Below are positions 1 through 5,929 of a stretch of 8,997 nt of DNA, piece after piece. The notes beneath the pieces were generated by a model that saw nothing but the letters and a program-made list of their open reading frames with translations, did no database searches and was not told the DNA's origin. The stretch is from Candidatus Mesolinea sp. UBA5823. GTDB taxonomy: Bacteria > Chloroflexota > Anaerolineae > Anaerolineales > Anaerolineaceae. The position numbers and the translations under genes are program-made. The stretch lies in contig DICP01000030.1 in the NCBI GenBank assembly GCA_002417685.1, positions 1 to 8,997 of the forward strand. The letters run 5' to 3'. Position 1 is the first letter of the stretch. Every line of letters starts with the position of its first letter.

Positions 1-77
1 CTTGAATATAAAGTTATTCCTTCTTTAATTTTCTGGATATTTTCAACACCCTAAGCGTCTCTATTTCACCCTTCAGG

Positions 78-106
78 TATAATACAGGTAGAGGATAGAA
101 AGGAGG
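78..106 (+). promoter_or_regulatory. -10 box and SD of the kinase-like gene
   Basis: A perfect TATAAT lies at 78-83, and a strong SD (AAGGAGG) at 100-106 is followed by a 5-nt gap to the ATG at 112. No convincing -35 hexamer is found 16-18 nt upstream. Transcription would start near 90, giving a leader of about 22 nt. This ordinary SD-led start contrasts with two other genes in the window that have the same -10 box but no SD. Bases 1-77 are AT-rich and hold no gene I can support. Confidence 0.6.
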
Positions 107-111
107 TAGCA

Positions 112-762
112 ATGGCTATTATCACAATTTCCCGCGAGCTGGGTAGCGGCGGTGGCTTGATTACCCAAATGATTGTCAACACGCTTAACTACCGTCAGGC
201 AGATAAAGAGCTCATCGGAAAAATCATGGTCAAATATGGGGTGCTCACCTTCCACGATGTTTATGACTCGGTGCATACACTTTGGTCGCGCTTAGATAGC
301 CGCGACAAACAAGTCGTCAACTTACTTAACGAAACCATCAAAGCATTTGCCAAACGGGATAACACGCTGATCATCGGCCGCGGCGGTTTTGTGGTCCTCA
401 AGGACTATCAAAATGTGCTCAATGTATTACTGCGCGCGCCTTTCGAATATCGCGTGCGTAATGCCATGCAAACTGAGCAGATCAATGATATCCTTGAAGC
501 CGAAAAAGCTGTGCGGCAAAATGATGAAGTGCGGCAGAGTTTCCTGCAAACTTTTTATAATGTTGACCCCAGTGATGTGCGAGGTTTTAACTTGGTGATC
601 GATACCAGCCGCGTTCCGCTCAACATGGCGGGCCGCTGGATCATGGAAGGAGCTAAGGCGATTGACGCTCGCAGCATCAAACCAGAATTAAGCTCGCTTC
701 AAGCTGAGGTTGACCCTGTCTTGCTCAAGACGATTGAAGAAGTGCTGGCGGAGCCGAAGTAA
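112..762 (+). CDS. Cytidylate kinase-like family protein
   Basis: 216 residues. The N-terminus (ITISRELGSGG, residues 4-14) is the P-loop-like opening typical of the cytidylate kinase-like family. It is followed by IIGRGGFVVL (87-96), the basic segment VLLRAPFEYRVRN (105-117) where the lid would lie, and a closing YNVDPSDVRGFNLVIDT region (149-165). Family members are predicted nucleoside-monophosphate-kinase-fold proteins of the cytosol. The true substrate of this branch is generally unknown, and it should not be equated with Cmk, which acts on CMP/dCMP. The start at 112 is fixed by a strong SD 5 nt upstream. The gene stands alone: a 686-bp gap follows and no terminator hairpin is obvious after the stop. 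Fold assignment is fairly sure; substrate is not. Confidence 0.82.
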   Translation: MAIITISRELGSGGGLITQMIVNTLNYRQADKELIGKIMVKYGVLTFHDVYDSVHTLWSRLDSRDKQVVNLLNETIKAFAKRDNTLIIGRGGFVVLKDYQNVLNVLLRAPFEYRVRNAMQTEQINDILEAEKAVRQNDEVRQSFLQTFYNVDPSDVRGFNLVIDTSRVPLNMAGRWIMEGAKAIDARSIKPELSSLQAEVDPVLLKTIEEVLAEPK

Positions 763-791
763 GCTAATTCCCCAGAAAATGTGTGCGTTGG

Positions 792-1253
792 TTAGTAATG
801 AAGAACCCAGCCAAAAAGCGCACCAAAAGATACGCCTAAGAGGATGCTGAGAAGCGTTCCCAAGATGAAATATTCCGCATTGGCGCGGTTTTCAAGCTAT
901 TTGAAACGCGCTAATGTTTTTAAAGTGGCCAGCAACGCTAGCCCAGTATATATTTCCATTATCATCACTGACCAAATTAATAGCCCTCTATCCAGCCAGT
1001 ATAGTGGATAATCTTTTTTGCCATTGGGATTGAATCTTCTGGCAAGGCTCTGGGCAAGCACAGCCAGCTTGGAAACCCATAAAATCTCTAGATGAAGACA
1101 AATTGAGATATCTGATCCAGGATTAATTTTGAAGAGCGTCTCTTTTAGGATTGATCCCTTTGAGTCCGATAAGATTATATGGCTGAGAGCAAGGCGGACC
1201 GCAAGTATGCCGGTGTAAAAACCGCACAGAATTTCAAGCTCTTGCCCTCCCAC
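792..1253 (-). pseudogene. Broken membrane-protein reading frame (in-frame TAG)
   Basis: On the minus strand an open frame runs from a GTG at 1253-1251 to a TAG at 899-897 (118 codons). It continues in the same frame for 34 more codons to a TAA at 794-792. The part before the TAG ends in a hydrophobic run (GLLIWSVMIMEIYTGLALLA). The part after it reads ENRANAEYFILGTLLSILLG, then a glycine-rich helix ending FGWVLHY, which looks like a genuine small membrane-protein C-terminus. Codons after the TAG resemble the neighbouring genes, whereas those before it use more ATA, CTA and AGA. No start codon lies between the TAG and the tail. The tail is probably a remnant that lost its start; the upstream frame may be its decayed body or chance. 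I recognise no family and see no good SD. Confidence 0.35.
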
Positions 1254-1359
1254 TCAGTGTGCGGTAAAGCTAAAGAACCATTTTTTGACTCCCGGACAGA
1301 CGGATAATCAGCAGGGGTCAGTAGCTGGCTGAAATGGTTATTACATCGCGGCAATAAAC

Positions 1360-1384
1360 TGGTTTACAGGGCTGCCGTAAACCA
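1360..1384. repeat. Inverted repeat upstream of lactate permease
   Basis: TGGTTTAC (1360-1367) and GTAAACCA (1377-1384) form a perfect 8-bp inverted repeat with a 9-nt centre, 65 nt before the permease ATG. There is no following T-run, so it is not an intrinsic terminator. Position and symmetry would suit a repressor or activator operator. GntR-type regulators control many lactate permease genes and bind T/G-rich...C/A-rich palindromes, but no regulator gene is in the window, so this role is inferred. Confidence 0.4.
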
Positions 1385-1394
1385 ACCGGTCGAG

Positions 1395-1415
1395 CCGAAT
1401 GTTGTTCTAATTCGG
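1395..1415. repeat. Second inverted repeat upstream of lactate permease
   Basis: CCGAAT (1395-1400) and ATTCGG (1410-1415) form a 6-bp inverted repeat with a 9-nt centre. It starts 10 nt after the first repeat and ends 21 nt before the -10 box. The two palindromes share spacer length but not arm sequence. The rest of the 1254-1448 gap shows no tRNA, no ORF with a usable start and no other clear signal. Chance occurrence is possible for a 6-bp arm. Confidence 0.25.
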
Positions 1416-1436
1416 GTAAGTTGCATCCACTCCGGC

Positions 1437-1448
1437 TATAATTTTGTC
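1437..1448 (+). promoter_or_regulatory. Predicted leaderless promoter of lactate permease
   Basis: TATAAT occupies 1437-1442, and exactly 6 nt later the ATG begins at 1449. A transcript starting 7 nt after the -10 box would begin on the A of the start codon. No SD-like sequence lies before the ATG (the spacer reads TTTGTC). Read back in frame to the TAA at 1305-1307, there is no ATG, GTG or TTG alternative. No good -35 hexamer is visible at standard spacing. Confidence 0.55.
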
Positions 1449-3014
1449 ATGCCGCTGAACTTGTTTACCTGGTTGCTATCCCTCTTGCCTTTGCTGGTTG
1501 TGATGGCATTAATGTTAGGCTTGAGGGCTAGCGGTAAGCGGGCTAGTGCAGCTGGCTGGGTTAGCGCTGTACTCGTGAGCTCGTTAGCCTTTGGCGGCAG
1601 CTGGAAAGTATTAGCCTACGCCCAGGTGAAAGCGCTCTGGATGAGCTTGGATGTGCTTTATATCGTCTGGGGAGCTTTGCTGCTGTATAACCTGGTGCAT
1701 GAGGCTGGCGCTATTCAAGCGATTAGCGCTTGGCTACCCAGCGTTTCTGGGGATAAGGCTGTTCAAGTGTTATTGGTTTCTTGGCTGATGGTCTCCTTTT
1801 TGCAAGGGATGGGCGGCTTTGGTGTGCCCATGGCAGTGTGTGCACCAATTTTAGTCGGCATGGGTTATTGCCCGGTCCTTGCTGTGGTGATGACAGCCAT
1901 CGGGCATGCTTGGGCGGTTAATTTTGGCTCGATGGCGACAGCTTTCCAGGCGCTGATGGCAGTTACCGGGCTCTCAGGGGCGGTTTTGGCACCTAAAGCT
2001 GCGATTTTGTTAGGCTTGGCGATTTTGCCCTCTGGAATGATCGTGGCAGTGCTCGGTAGCGGGTGGAGGGGTTTGAGGCACACCTTTCCTTTGCTCTGCC
2101 TCGTGAGTTTGGTGATGGGTACGGTGCAATACACCTTAGCCGTGAATGGTTTATGGAACTTAGCCGCAACTACTGCCTCGCTTGCCGGCTTGCTGGTAAT
2201 GTTGCTGTTTTTACGCATATCGCACTTTCGTCAAAATCCGGCTTTTTCTGCCCAAAGCGCACCCAGCTCAGACTTGCTGGTATTAGTCTCCCCCTACCTT
2301 ATCTTGATGTTGGTTGGGTTTGCTGTGGTACTCATCCCGCCGTTGAATGCGTTCCTGAGCCGCACCGCGTTCAGCTTGACTCTGCCAGAGCTTTCCACAA
2401 AGTTAGGCTGGATAACAGCGGCTGAGCAGACGCGTCCGTTGCATCCCTTCTCACATCCAGGCAGCATTTTGCTCTTTACTGTGCTTGTTTCTTGGCTGAT
2501 TTATACGCGGAAAGGCTTTCTTTCCGAGGGCGCTGGGCGAAGGATTGCTCGCAATGTGGTGAAGAGCGCGGGGGATGCCAGTTTAGGGGTGATTGCCATG
2601 GTTGGCGTAGCGGCAGTGATGACCACCAGCGGGATGACCAACCTCCTTGCGCGCGGGCTAAGCCAAAGCATTAGCAAAACGCTATACCCTGCTATGGCGC
2701 CGTTTATTGGCGTGTTGGGGGCTTTTTTGACTGGTTCGAACAATAATTCCAATGTCCTTTTTGGCGTGCTACAAATGGAAACGGCAAGCCTGTTGGGTTT
2801 GGATGTGCCGCTGATTTTGGCAGCCCAAACTGCTGGAGGTTCGCTGGGGAGCGTCATGTCTCCAGCGAAAGTAATCGTCGGCTGTAGCACGGTGGGTTTG
2901 AGCCAAAAAGAAGGCTTGGTCATGCGCCGCTTGGTGCTATTGGACCTGATTCCTGTGGTGATTGTGGCGGCTGCTGCGCTTATTTGGTCTTTGCTTGGTG
3001 GAGCTGGCGGATGA
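1449..3014 (+). CDS. lldP: L-lactate permease family transporter
   Basis: 521 residues, slightly shorter than E. coli LldP (about 550). It is hydrophobic throughout, with roughly 12-14 predicted membrane helices, so it acts in the cytoplasmic membrane. Two family signatures are clear: SFLQGMGGFGVPMAV (116-130), matching the FLEGAAGFGAPVA region of LldP, and LTGSNNNSNVLFGVLQ (427-442), matching SGSDTNSNVLFGALQ. A third, TAGGSLGSVMSP (461-472), matches the SSGGVVGKMISP stretch. Known members import lactate or glycolate with protons. Substrate here is inferred; no lactate dehydrogenase or LutABC gene lies nearby. The ATG at 1449 has no SD and follows a -10 box, suggesting a leaderless mRNA. The TGA stop overlaps the next gene's ATG by 4 nt. 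Confidence 0.88.
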   Translation: MPLNLFTWLLSLLPLLVVMALMLGLRASGKRASAAGWVSAVLVSSLAFGGSWKVLAYAQVKALWMSLDVLYIVWGALLLYNLVHEAGAIQAISAWLPSVSGDKAVQVLLVSWLMVSFLQGMGGFGVPMAVCAPILVGMGYCPVLAVVMTAIGHAWAVNFGSMATAFQALMAVTGLSGAVLAPKAAILLGLAILPSGMIVAVLGSGWRGLRHTFPLLCLVSLVMGTVQYTLAVNGLWNLAATTASLAGLLVMLLFLRISHFRQNPAFSAQSAPSSDLLVLVSPYLILMLVGFAVVLIPPLNAFLSRTAFSLTLPELSTKLGWITAAEQTRPLHPFSHPGSILLFTVLVSWLIYTRKGFLSEGAGRRIARNVVKSAGDASLGVIAMVGVAAVMTTSGMTNLLARGLSQSISKTLYPAMAPFIGVLGAFLTGSNNNSNVLFGVLQMETASLLGLDVPLILAAQTAGGSLGSVMSPAKVIVGCSTVGLSQKEGLVMRRLVLLDLIPVVIVAAAALIWSLLGGAGG

Positions 3015-3208
3015 AACCGAAGCAAAACCACTTTCCAACACTTTCCTTGCGTGCCAGCTTGCTGCTTTTAATCCTGGAGCTAAGCCTGCCATTCTGGTTG
3101 TATACAGCCTTGAATTCCGAAAAAATGGTTTTGGCTAAGCTGCTTTTTGGTTTGATCACCGCTGGTATGCTGATTATATTAATCCTGCCGGAAAACTCTA
3201 AGGGTTGA
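3011..3208 (+). CDS. Small two-helix membrane protein coupled to the permease
   Basis: 65 residues starting MKPKQNHFPT. Two hydrophobic stretches, at about 16-34 (LLLLILELSLPFWLYTAL) and 41-59 (LAKLLFGLITAGMLIILIL), are separated by a short polar link. They suggest an integral membrane hairpin with a basic N-terminus. The frame could be opened further upstream, but the ATG at 3011 overlaps the permease stop as ATGA and is preceded by GGTGGAG at 2997-3003, 7 nt away. This arrangement favours translational coupling and equal dosage with the permease. I do not recognise a family. An accessory or stabilising subunit of the permease is a reasonable inference; an unrelated small membrane protein is the alternative. 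Confidence 0.62.
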   Translation: MKPKQNHFPTLSLRASLLLLILELSLPFWLYTALNSEKMVLAKLLFGLITAGMLIILILPENSKG

Positions 3209-3226
3209 TAGTCTTTCGTTCTAGTT

Positions 3227-3256
3227 GAAATTTTCGCAATGGAAATTTTTGCAGTA
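3227..3256. repeat. 15-bp tandem repeat before murE
   Basis: GAAATTTTCGCAATG (3227-3241) is followed immediately by GAAATTTTTGCAGTA (3242-3256). Twelve of 15 positions are identical and all three differences are transitions. It fills most of the 70-nt gap between the small membrane gene and murE, ending 22 nt before the murE ATG. It may be a tandem protein-binding site or a simple duplication. A promoter for murE is not clear here, so murE may also be read from the permease transcript. Confidence 0.45.
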
Positions 3257-3265
3257 AACTCATGC

Positions 3266-3278
3266 AGAGGAATCATTG
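3266..3278 (+). promoter_or_regulatory. Ribosome binding site that sets the murE start
   Basis: AGAGGAA at 3266-3272 is a clear SD with 6 nt before the ATG at 3279. A TTG at 3276-3278 is directly in frame ahead of it, but its spacing is only 3 nt, so the ATG is the better start. Confidence 0.7.
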
Positions 3279-4847
3279 ATGATTAAACGCAGACGCAACC
3301 TACAAAGTTTATTCAAACGCATCCCGATTACCCCTATCGGGTTGGTGCCCTCAGTGCGCATTTCAGGCATCAGCATCGACTCGCGCAAGGTGCAGCCTGG
3401 GATGCTGTTTGCGGCGATCAAAGGGGAAAACGCTGATGGTTTCGACTATATTCCGCAAGCCGTAGCCGATGGAGCTGTTGCTGTGATGAGCGACCGCCCA
3501 GCCCCCGAGGGGTTGCCCGTCCCTTACCTGCAGGTGGAAGGTGATCCGCGCCGCGCAGTAGCCTATCTTGCGGCTGCACTGCATGATTTCCCCGCGCGAA
3601 AGCTGCGTATGATTGGCGTCACCGGCACCGATGGCAAGACCACTACCACCGCCATGATCTATCACATCATGCGCAGCGCTGGCATCCAGGCTGGGATGAT
3701 ATCGACTGTGAGCGCTTGCATTGGTGATGAGGTGCTCGATACGGGATTTCATGTCACCACGCCTGAAGCTCCGGACGTTCAAGATTACCTGGATCAAATG
3801 GTTCAGGCTGGCTTGACCCACTGCGTCTTGGAAACAACTTCCCATGGCTTGGCGCAGGGTCGCGTGATTGCTTGCGACTTTGATGTGGCAGTGGTTACGA
3901 ACGTGACGCATGAACATTTGGATTTCCATGGCACCTACGAAAATTACCTTGCCACCAAAGGGAAGCTTTTTGAGAGCTTAGCTCAAACCCCGCGCAAGTC
4001 CATCGGGAACCTGAGCTTGGCGGTGCTCAATAAGGACGACCGCTCTTATGGTTACCTCAAACGCATTTCGCCAGCCAAGCAGGTCAGCTACAGCATGCTC
4101 AATGAGGCGGACTTGTGGGCTGAAGCAATCGATAACCAGCCGCATGAACTGGCTTTTACCTGCCATTTTGGCAAGGAGCAGACAGCGCGCGTGCGCACCC
4201 CTATGGTTGGGATCTACAATGTCTCCAACAGCTTGGCTGCATTGGGGGCATGCGTGGTTGGCTTGGGCATTCCATTTGAAATTGCAGTGGCTGCGCTGGC
4301 TAATTTGCCGGGTGTGCCAGGGCGCATGGAAAAAATTGACCTTGGGCAGGAATTTTTGGCAATAGTGGATTTTGCGCATACCCCCAACGGCTTGGCACGG
4401 GCGCTGGAAACAGCACGCGGCATGAGCCATGGACGGGTCATTGCAGTTTTCGGCTCGGCTGGGCTTAGGGATCGCGAGAAACGCCGCCTGATGCCTCAGG
4501 TTGCCTTACAGCAAGCCGACCTCACCATTTTGACTGCCGAGGATCCACGTACCGAAGCACTGGAAGATATCCTTGCGGAGATGGCAGAAGCTGCTCGTCA
4601 AGCGGGCGGCTTGGAAGGGCAGAATTTCTGGCGCATCCCCGATCGCGGCGAAGCAATCCGTAAAGCTGTGCAGATGGCGCAGCCGGGGGATATGGTGATT
4701 GTGTGCGGAAAGGGTCACGAGCAATCGATGTGCTTTGCAAAGACTGAATATGTATGGGATGACCGTCAGGCGCTGCAGGCTGCTTTGGCTGAGCGCTTGG
4801 GCAAAAGCGGACCAGCGATGCCTTGGCTGCCAACCTCCTCAAGTTAA
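3279..4847 (+). CDS. murE: UDP-MurNAc-tripeptide synthetase (MurE)
   Basis: 522 residues, near the usual MurE length. The enzyme adds the third, diamino residue to UDP-MurNAc-L-Ala-D-Glu in cytosolic peptidoglycan precursor synthesis, using ATP. Landmarks in order: SIDSRKVQPG (32-41, nucleotide-sugar domain); P-loop VTGTDGKTTTT (114-124); TTPEAPDVQ (160-168); ETTSHGLAQGRV (185-196); HEHLDFHGTYENYLATK (211-227), whose K227 fits the carbamylated lysine; PGVPGRMEKI (344-353); VDFAHTPN (363-370); and GKGHEQ (477-482). The motif that reads the third residue is EDPRTE (421-426), where DAP enzymes have DNPR, so the added amino acid (DAP, ornithine or lysine) is not settled. The gene is solitary, outside any dcw cluster. 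It converges on the next gene with an 18-nt gap and no hairpin terminator visible. Confidence 0.9.
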   Translation: MIKRRRNLQSLFKRIPITPIGLVPSVRISGISIDSRKVQPGMLFAAIKGENADGFDYIPQAVADGAVAVMSDRPAPEGLPVPYLQVEGDPRRAVAYLAAALHDFPARKLRMIGVTGTDGKTTTTAMIYHIMRSAGIQAGMISTVSACIGDEVLDTGFHVTTPEAPDVQDYLDQMVQAGLTHCVLETTSHGLAQGRVIACDFDVAVVTNVTHEHLDFHGTYENYLATKGKLFESLAQTPRKSIGNLSLAVLNKDDRSYGYLKRISPAKQVSYSMLNEADLWAEAIDNQPHELAFTCHFGKEQTARVRTPMVGIYNVSNSLAALGACVVGLGIPFEIAVAALANLPGVPGRMEKIDLGQEFLAIVDFAHTPNGLARALETARGMSHGRVIAVFGSAGLRDREKRRLMPQVALQQADLTILTAEDPRTEALEDILAEMAEAARQAGGLEGQNFWRIPDRGEAIRKAVQMAQPGDMVIVCGKGHEQSMCFAKTEYVWDDRQALQAALAERLGKSGPAMPWLPTSSS

Positions 4848-4865
4848 ATTTATTTAAGTAGGAAG

Positions 4866-5282
4866 TTATTGCTTTTTCTTGCGCCTTTGCTGGTTTCGGC
4901 GAAAGTTTTCCCCGAGCAAACCGCCGTTGAAGCCGCCCATCACGCTCATCAGGCCTACCAAAATAGCAAGCAGGATGGAGCTATTCCAGACCCTTACGAG
5001 CGCCAGCACAAGCCCGCCTAAGCTGCCGAAAAGACCGTAAGTGATTCCGCGGCCGTCTTTGGCTAAAAAGCTGATCAAGAAGGCAATCAACAAAGCCCCC
5101 ATAAACAGCCCCAGCATCAAGGTGGTATCCACGCCAGTGACAGCTTCACCGTAGTTGAGCAGCAGCCAATCCACAAAGCTGAAGAATGCCAAGGCGAAGG
5201 CTAAATTGGCAATGACAGCCAATAATAGGTAGAGAACCTTCGTACCGCGGATATCAAAGGGTGAAGTTCGGTTTTGTTGCAT
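4866..5282 (-). CDS. Uncharacterised four-helix membrane protein
   Basis: 138 residues from the ATG at 5282-5280 (MQQNRTSPFDIRG). Four hydrophobic segments lie at about 15-41, 54-74, 78-97 and 102-124; the third and fourth are glycine-rich (YGLFGSLGGL, SVMGGFNGGLLGE). A strongly basic C-terminal tail (FRRNQQRRKKKQ, 127-138) is likely cytoplasmic by the positive-inside rule. I recognise no family. An in-frame ATG nine codons upstream (5309-5307) is rejected because it lies on the far side of the TATAAT at 5294-5289, which places the RNA start at or next to the ATG at 5282. No SD precedes this ATG. The gene is transcribed convergently with murE and divergently from rpsO. Function unknown. Confidence 0.75.
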   Translation of the reverse strand: MQQNRTSPFDIRGTKVLYLLLAVIANLAFALAFFSFVDWLLLNYGEAVTGVDTTLMLGLFMGALLIAFLISFLAKDGRGITYGLFGSLGGLVLALVRVWNSSILLAILVGLMSVMGGFNGGLLGENFRRNQQRRKKKQ

Positions 5283-5294
5283 GCGCACATTATA
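5283..5294 (-). promoter_or_regulatory. Predicted leaderless promoter of the four-helix protein
   Basis: On the minus strand TATAAT (5294-5289) is followed by six bases (GTGCGC) and then ATG at 5282. This is the same TATAAT-N6-ATG layout as at the lactate permease. No SD is present, so transcription would begin at the start codon. The -35 region is poor. Confidence 0.55.
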
Positions 5295-5347
5295 CCTACA
5301 TTTACGCATTCTTTTGATGGTGGGAATCTGTTTAAGGGCAATCCTTG

Positions 5348-5416
5348 TTCTCGCCGGTCTCCAAATGCGCAGCCTATTCTATTATTCTCGCTGGTCTCTG
5401 AGTGTGCAGTCTACCC
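5348..5416. repeat. Degenerate 32-bp direct repeat in divergent intergenic region
   Basis: TTCTCGCCGGTCTCC... (5348-5379) recurs as TTCTCGCTGGTCTCT... (5385-5416), offset 37 nt. Twenty-four of 32 positions match and all eight mismatches are C/T or A/G transitions. The pair lies between the divergent promoters of the four-helix gene and rpsO. No third copy is visible and no spacer pattern supports CRISPR. The rest of 5310-5542 is AT-rich towards rpsO, with a short repeated GACATTA (5459-5465 and 5483-5489), and holds no gene I can support. Confidence 0.5.
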
Positions 5417-5542
5417 GCAGGGCACCAAACAAGAACACGGCTTCGTAATTCTAATTAAGACATTAATATTTTGCTACTTTAGGACATTATCACTTTGCTC
5501 GTACAGTGGTGAAGCTTTGGCTTGCGGAATTTAAAGTTCTGA

Positions 5543-5548
5543 TATAAT
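5543..5548 (+). promoter_or_regulatory. -10 box of the rpsO-pnp unit
   Basis: A perfect TATAAT at 5543-5548 lies 81 nt before the rpsO ATG. The nearest -35-like sequence is TTGCGG (5522-5527) at a short 15-nt spacing. The predicted RNA start is near 5555, leaving a leader of about 75 nt that contains a strong hairpin. Confidence 0.6.
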
Positions 5549-5562
5549 AAAGACCAATGACT

Positions 5563-5602
5563 AGTCCGTTGTGCGGTACCTTGTACTGCGCAGCAGGAGA
5601 CT
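5563..5602 (+). promoter_or_regulatory. rpsO leader hairpin, candidate S15 autoregulatory site
   Basis: Bases 5568-5579 pair with 5583-5594 to give a 12-bp stem with a CUU loop, including three G·U pairs. AGTC (5563-5566) can pair with GACT (5599-5602) below a purine-rich bulge on the 3' side. Within the stem G5575·U5587 stacks on G5576-C5586, the same 5'-GG/CU step that S15 contacts in helix 22 of 16S rRNA. The SD (AGGAG, 5617-5621) lies 15 nt downstream. Feedback of S15 on its own leader is well known in several bacteria, with different folds; its occurrence here is inferred. Confidence 0.5.
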
Positions 5603-5629
5603 TGCAAAAATACATTAGGAGCAGATGTC

Positions 5630-5902
5630 ATGGCATTAAAACAAGCTGAAAAAACCGAAATTATCAATAAATTTGCCCGCCAGCCAGGAGATACAGGTTC
5701 GCCAGAAGTGCAAATTGCCCTGCTGACGGCACGGATCAACCAACTGACTGAGCACCTGCGTGCCAACAAACACGATGAGAGTTCACGCCGCGGCTTGCTC
5801 AAGCTCGTCGGTCAACGCCGGCGGCTGTTAGCTTATTTACGCCAAAAAGATTACGATCGATTCCTTGCAATTACTGAATCCCTCAATATCCGTAAGCGAT
5901 AA
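5630..5902 (+). CDS. rpsO: 30S ribosomal protein S15
   Basis: 90 residues, the normal length (E. coli 89). It binds the central domain of 16S rRNA early in assembly of the small subunit. Family hallmarks are FARQPGDTGSPEVQIALLT (15-33), NQLTEHLRANKHDESSRRGL (37-56) and LVGQRRRLLAYLRQKD (58-73), with a basic end (IRKR). The start at 5630 follows AGGAG (5617-5621) by 8 nt. It is the first gene of the conserved rpsO-pnp pair, with pnp 200 nt downstream. Its 75-nt leader holds a strong hairpin that may let S15 control its own translation. Confidence 0.98.
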   Translation: MALKQAEKTEIINKFARQPGDTGSPEVQIALLTARINQLTEHLRANKHDESSRRGLLKLVGQRRRLLAYLRQKDYDRFLAITESLNIRKR

Positions 5903-5929
5903 ATCGAAATTTCGGAATGTGTAATCAAA

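Noticed and set aside
1286..1320. TGACTCC/GGGGTCA inverted repeat with a 21-nt loop before the permease
   Set aside because: Weak 7-bp stem with a wobble and a long loop, no U-run in the right place; probably chance.
2984..3010. A longer start for the small permease-linked protein
   Set aside because: The GTG at 2984 lies inside the permease gene with no SD; the ATG at 3011 has a good SD and the classic ATGA overlap.
3276..3278. A TTG start for murE one codon upstream
   Set aside because: SD spacing is only 3 nt; the adjacent ATG at 3279 has 6 nt and is the normal choice.
5283..5309. The longer start of the four-helix protein at 5309
   Set aside because: It would place the start codon upstream of a perfect TATAAT that points at the ATG at 5282; the added residues (MRKCRYNVR) look non-coding and have no SD.
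5348..5416. Two repeats 37 nt apart as a mini CRISPR array
   Set aside because: Only two copies with a 5-nt gap, 75 percent identity and no palindromic repeat or cas gene.
5557..5649. A 30-codon ORF whose ATG lies 8 nt after the rpsO -10 box and which overlaps the rpsO start
   Set aside because: It could be a near-leaderless upstream ORF, but its codons run through the strong leader hairpin and the rpsO SD, the peptide has no recognisable features, and an ATG at this place is likely by chance.
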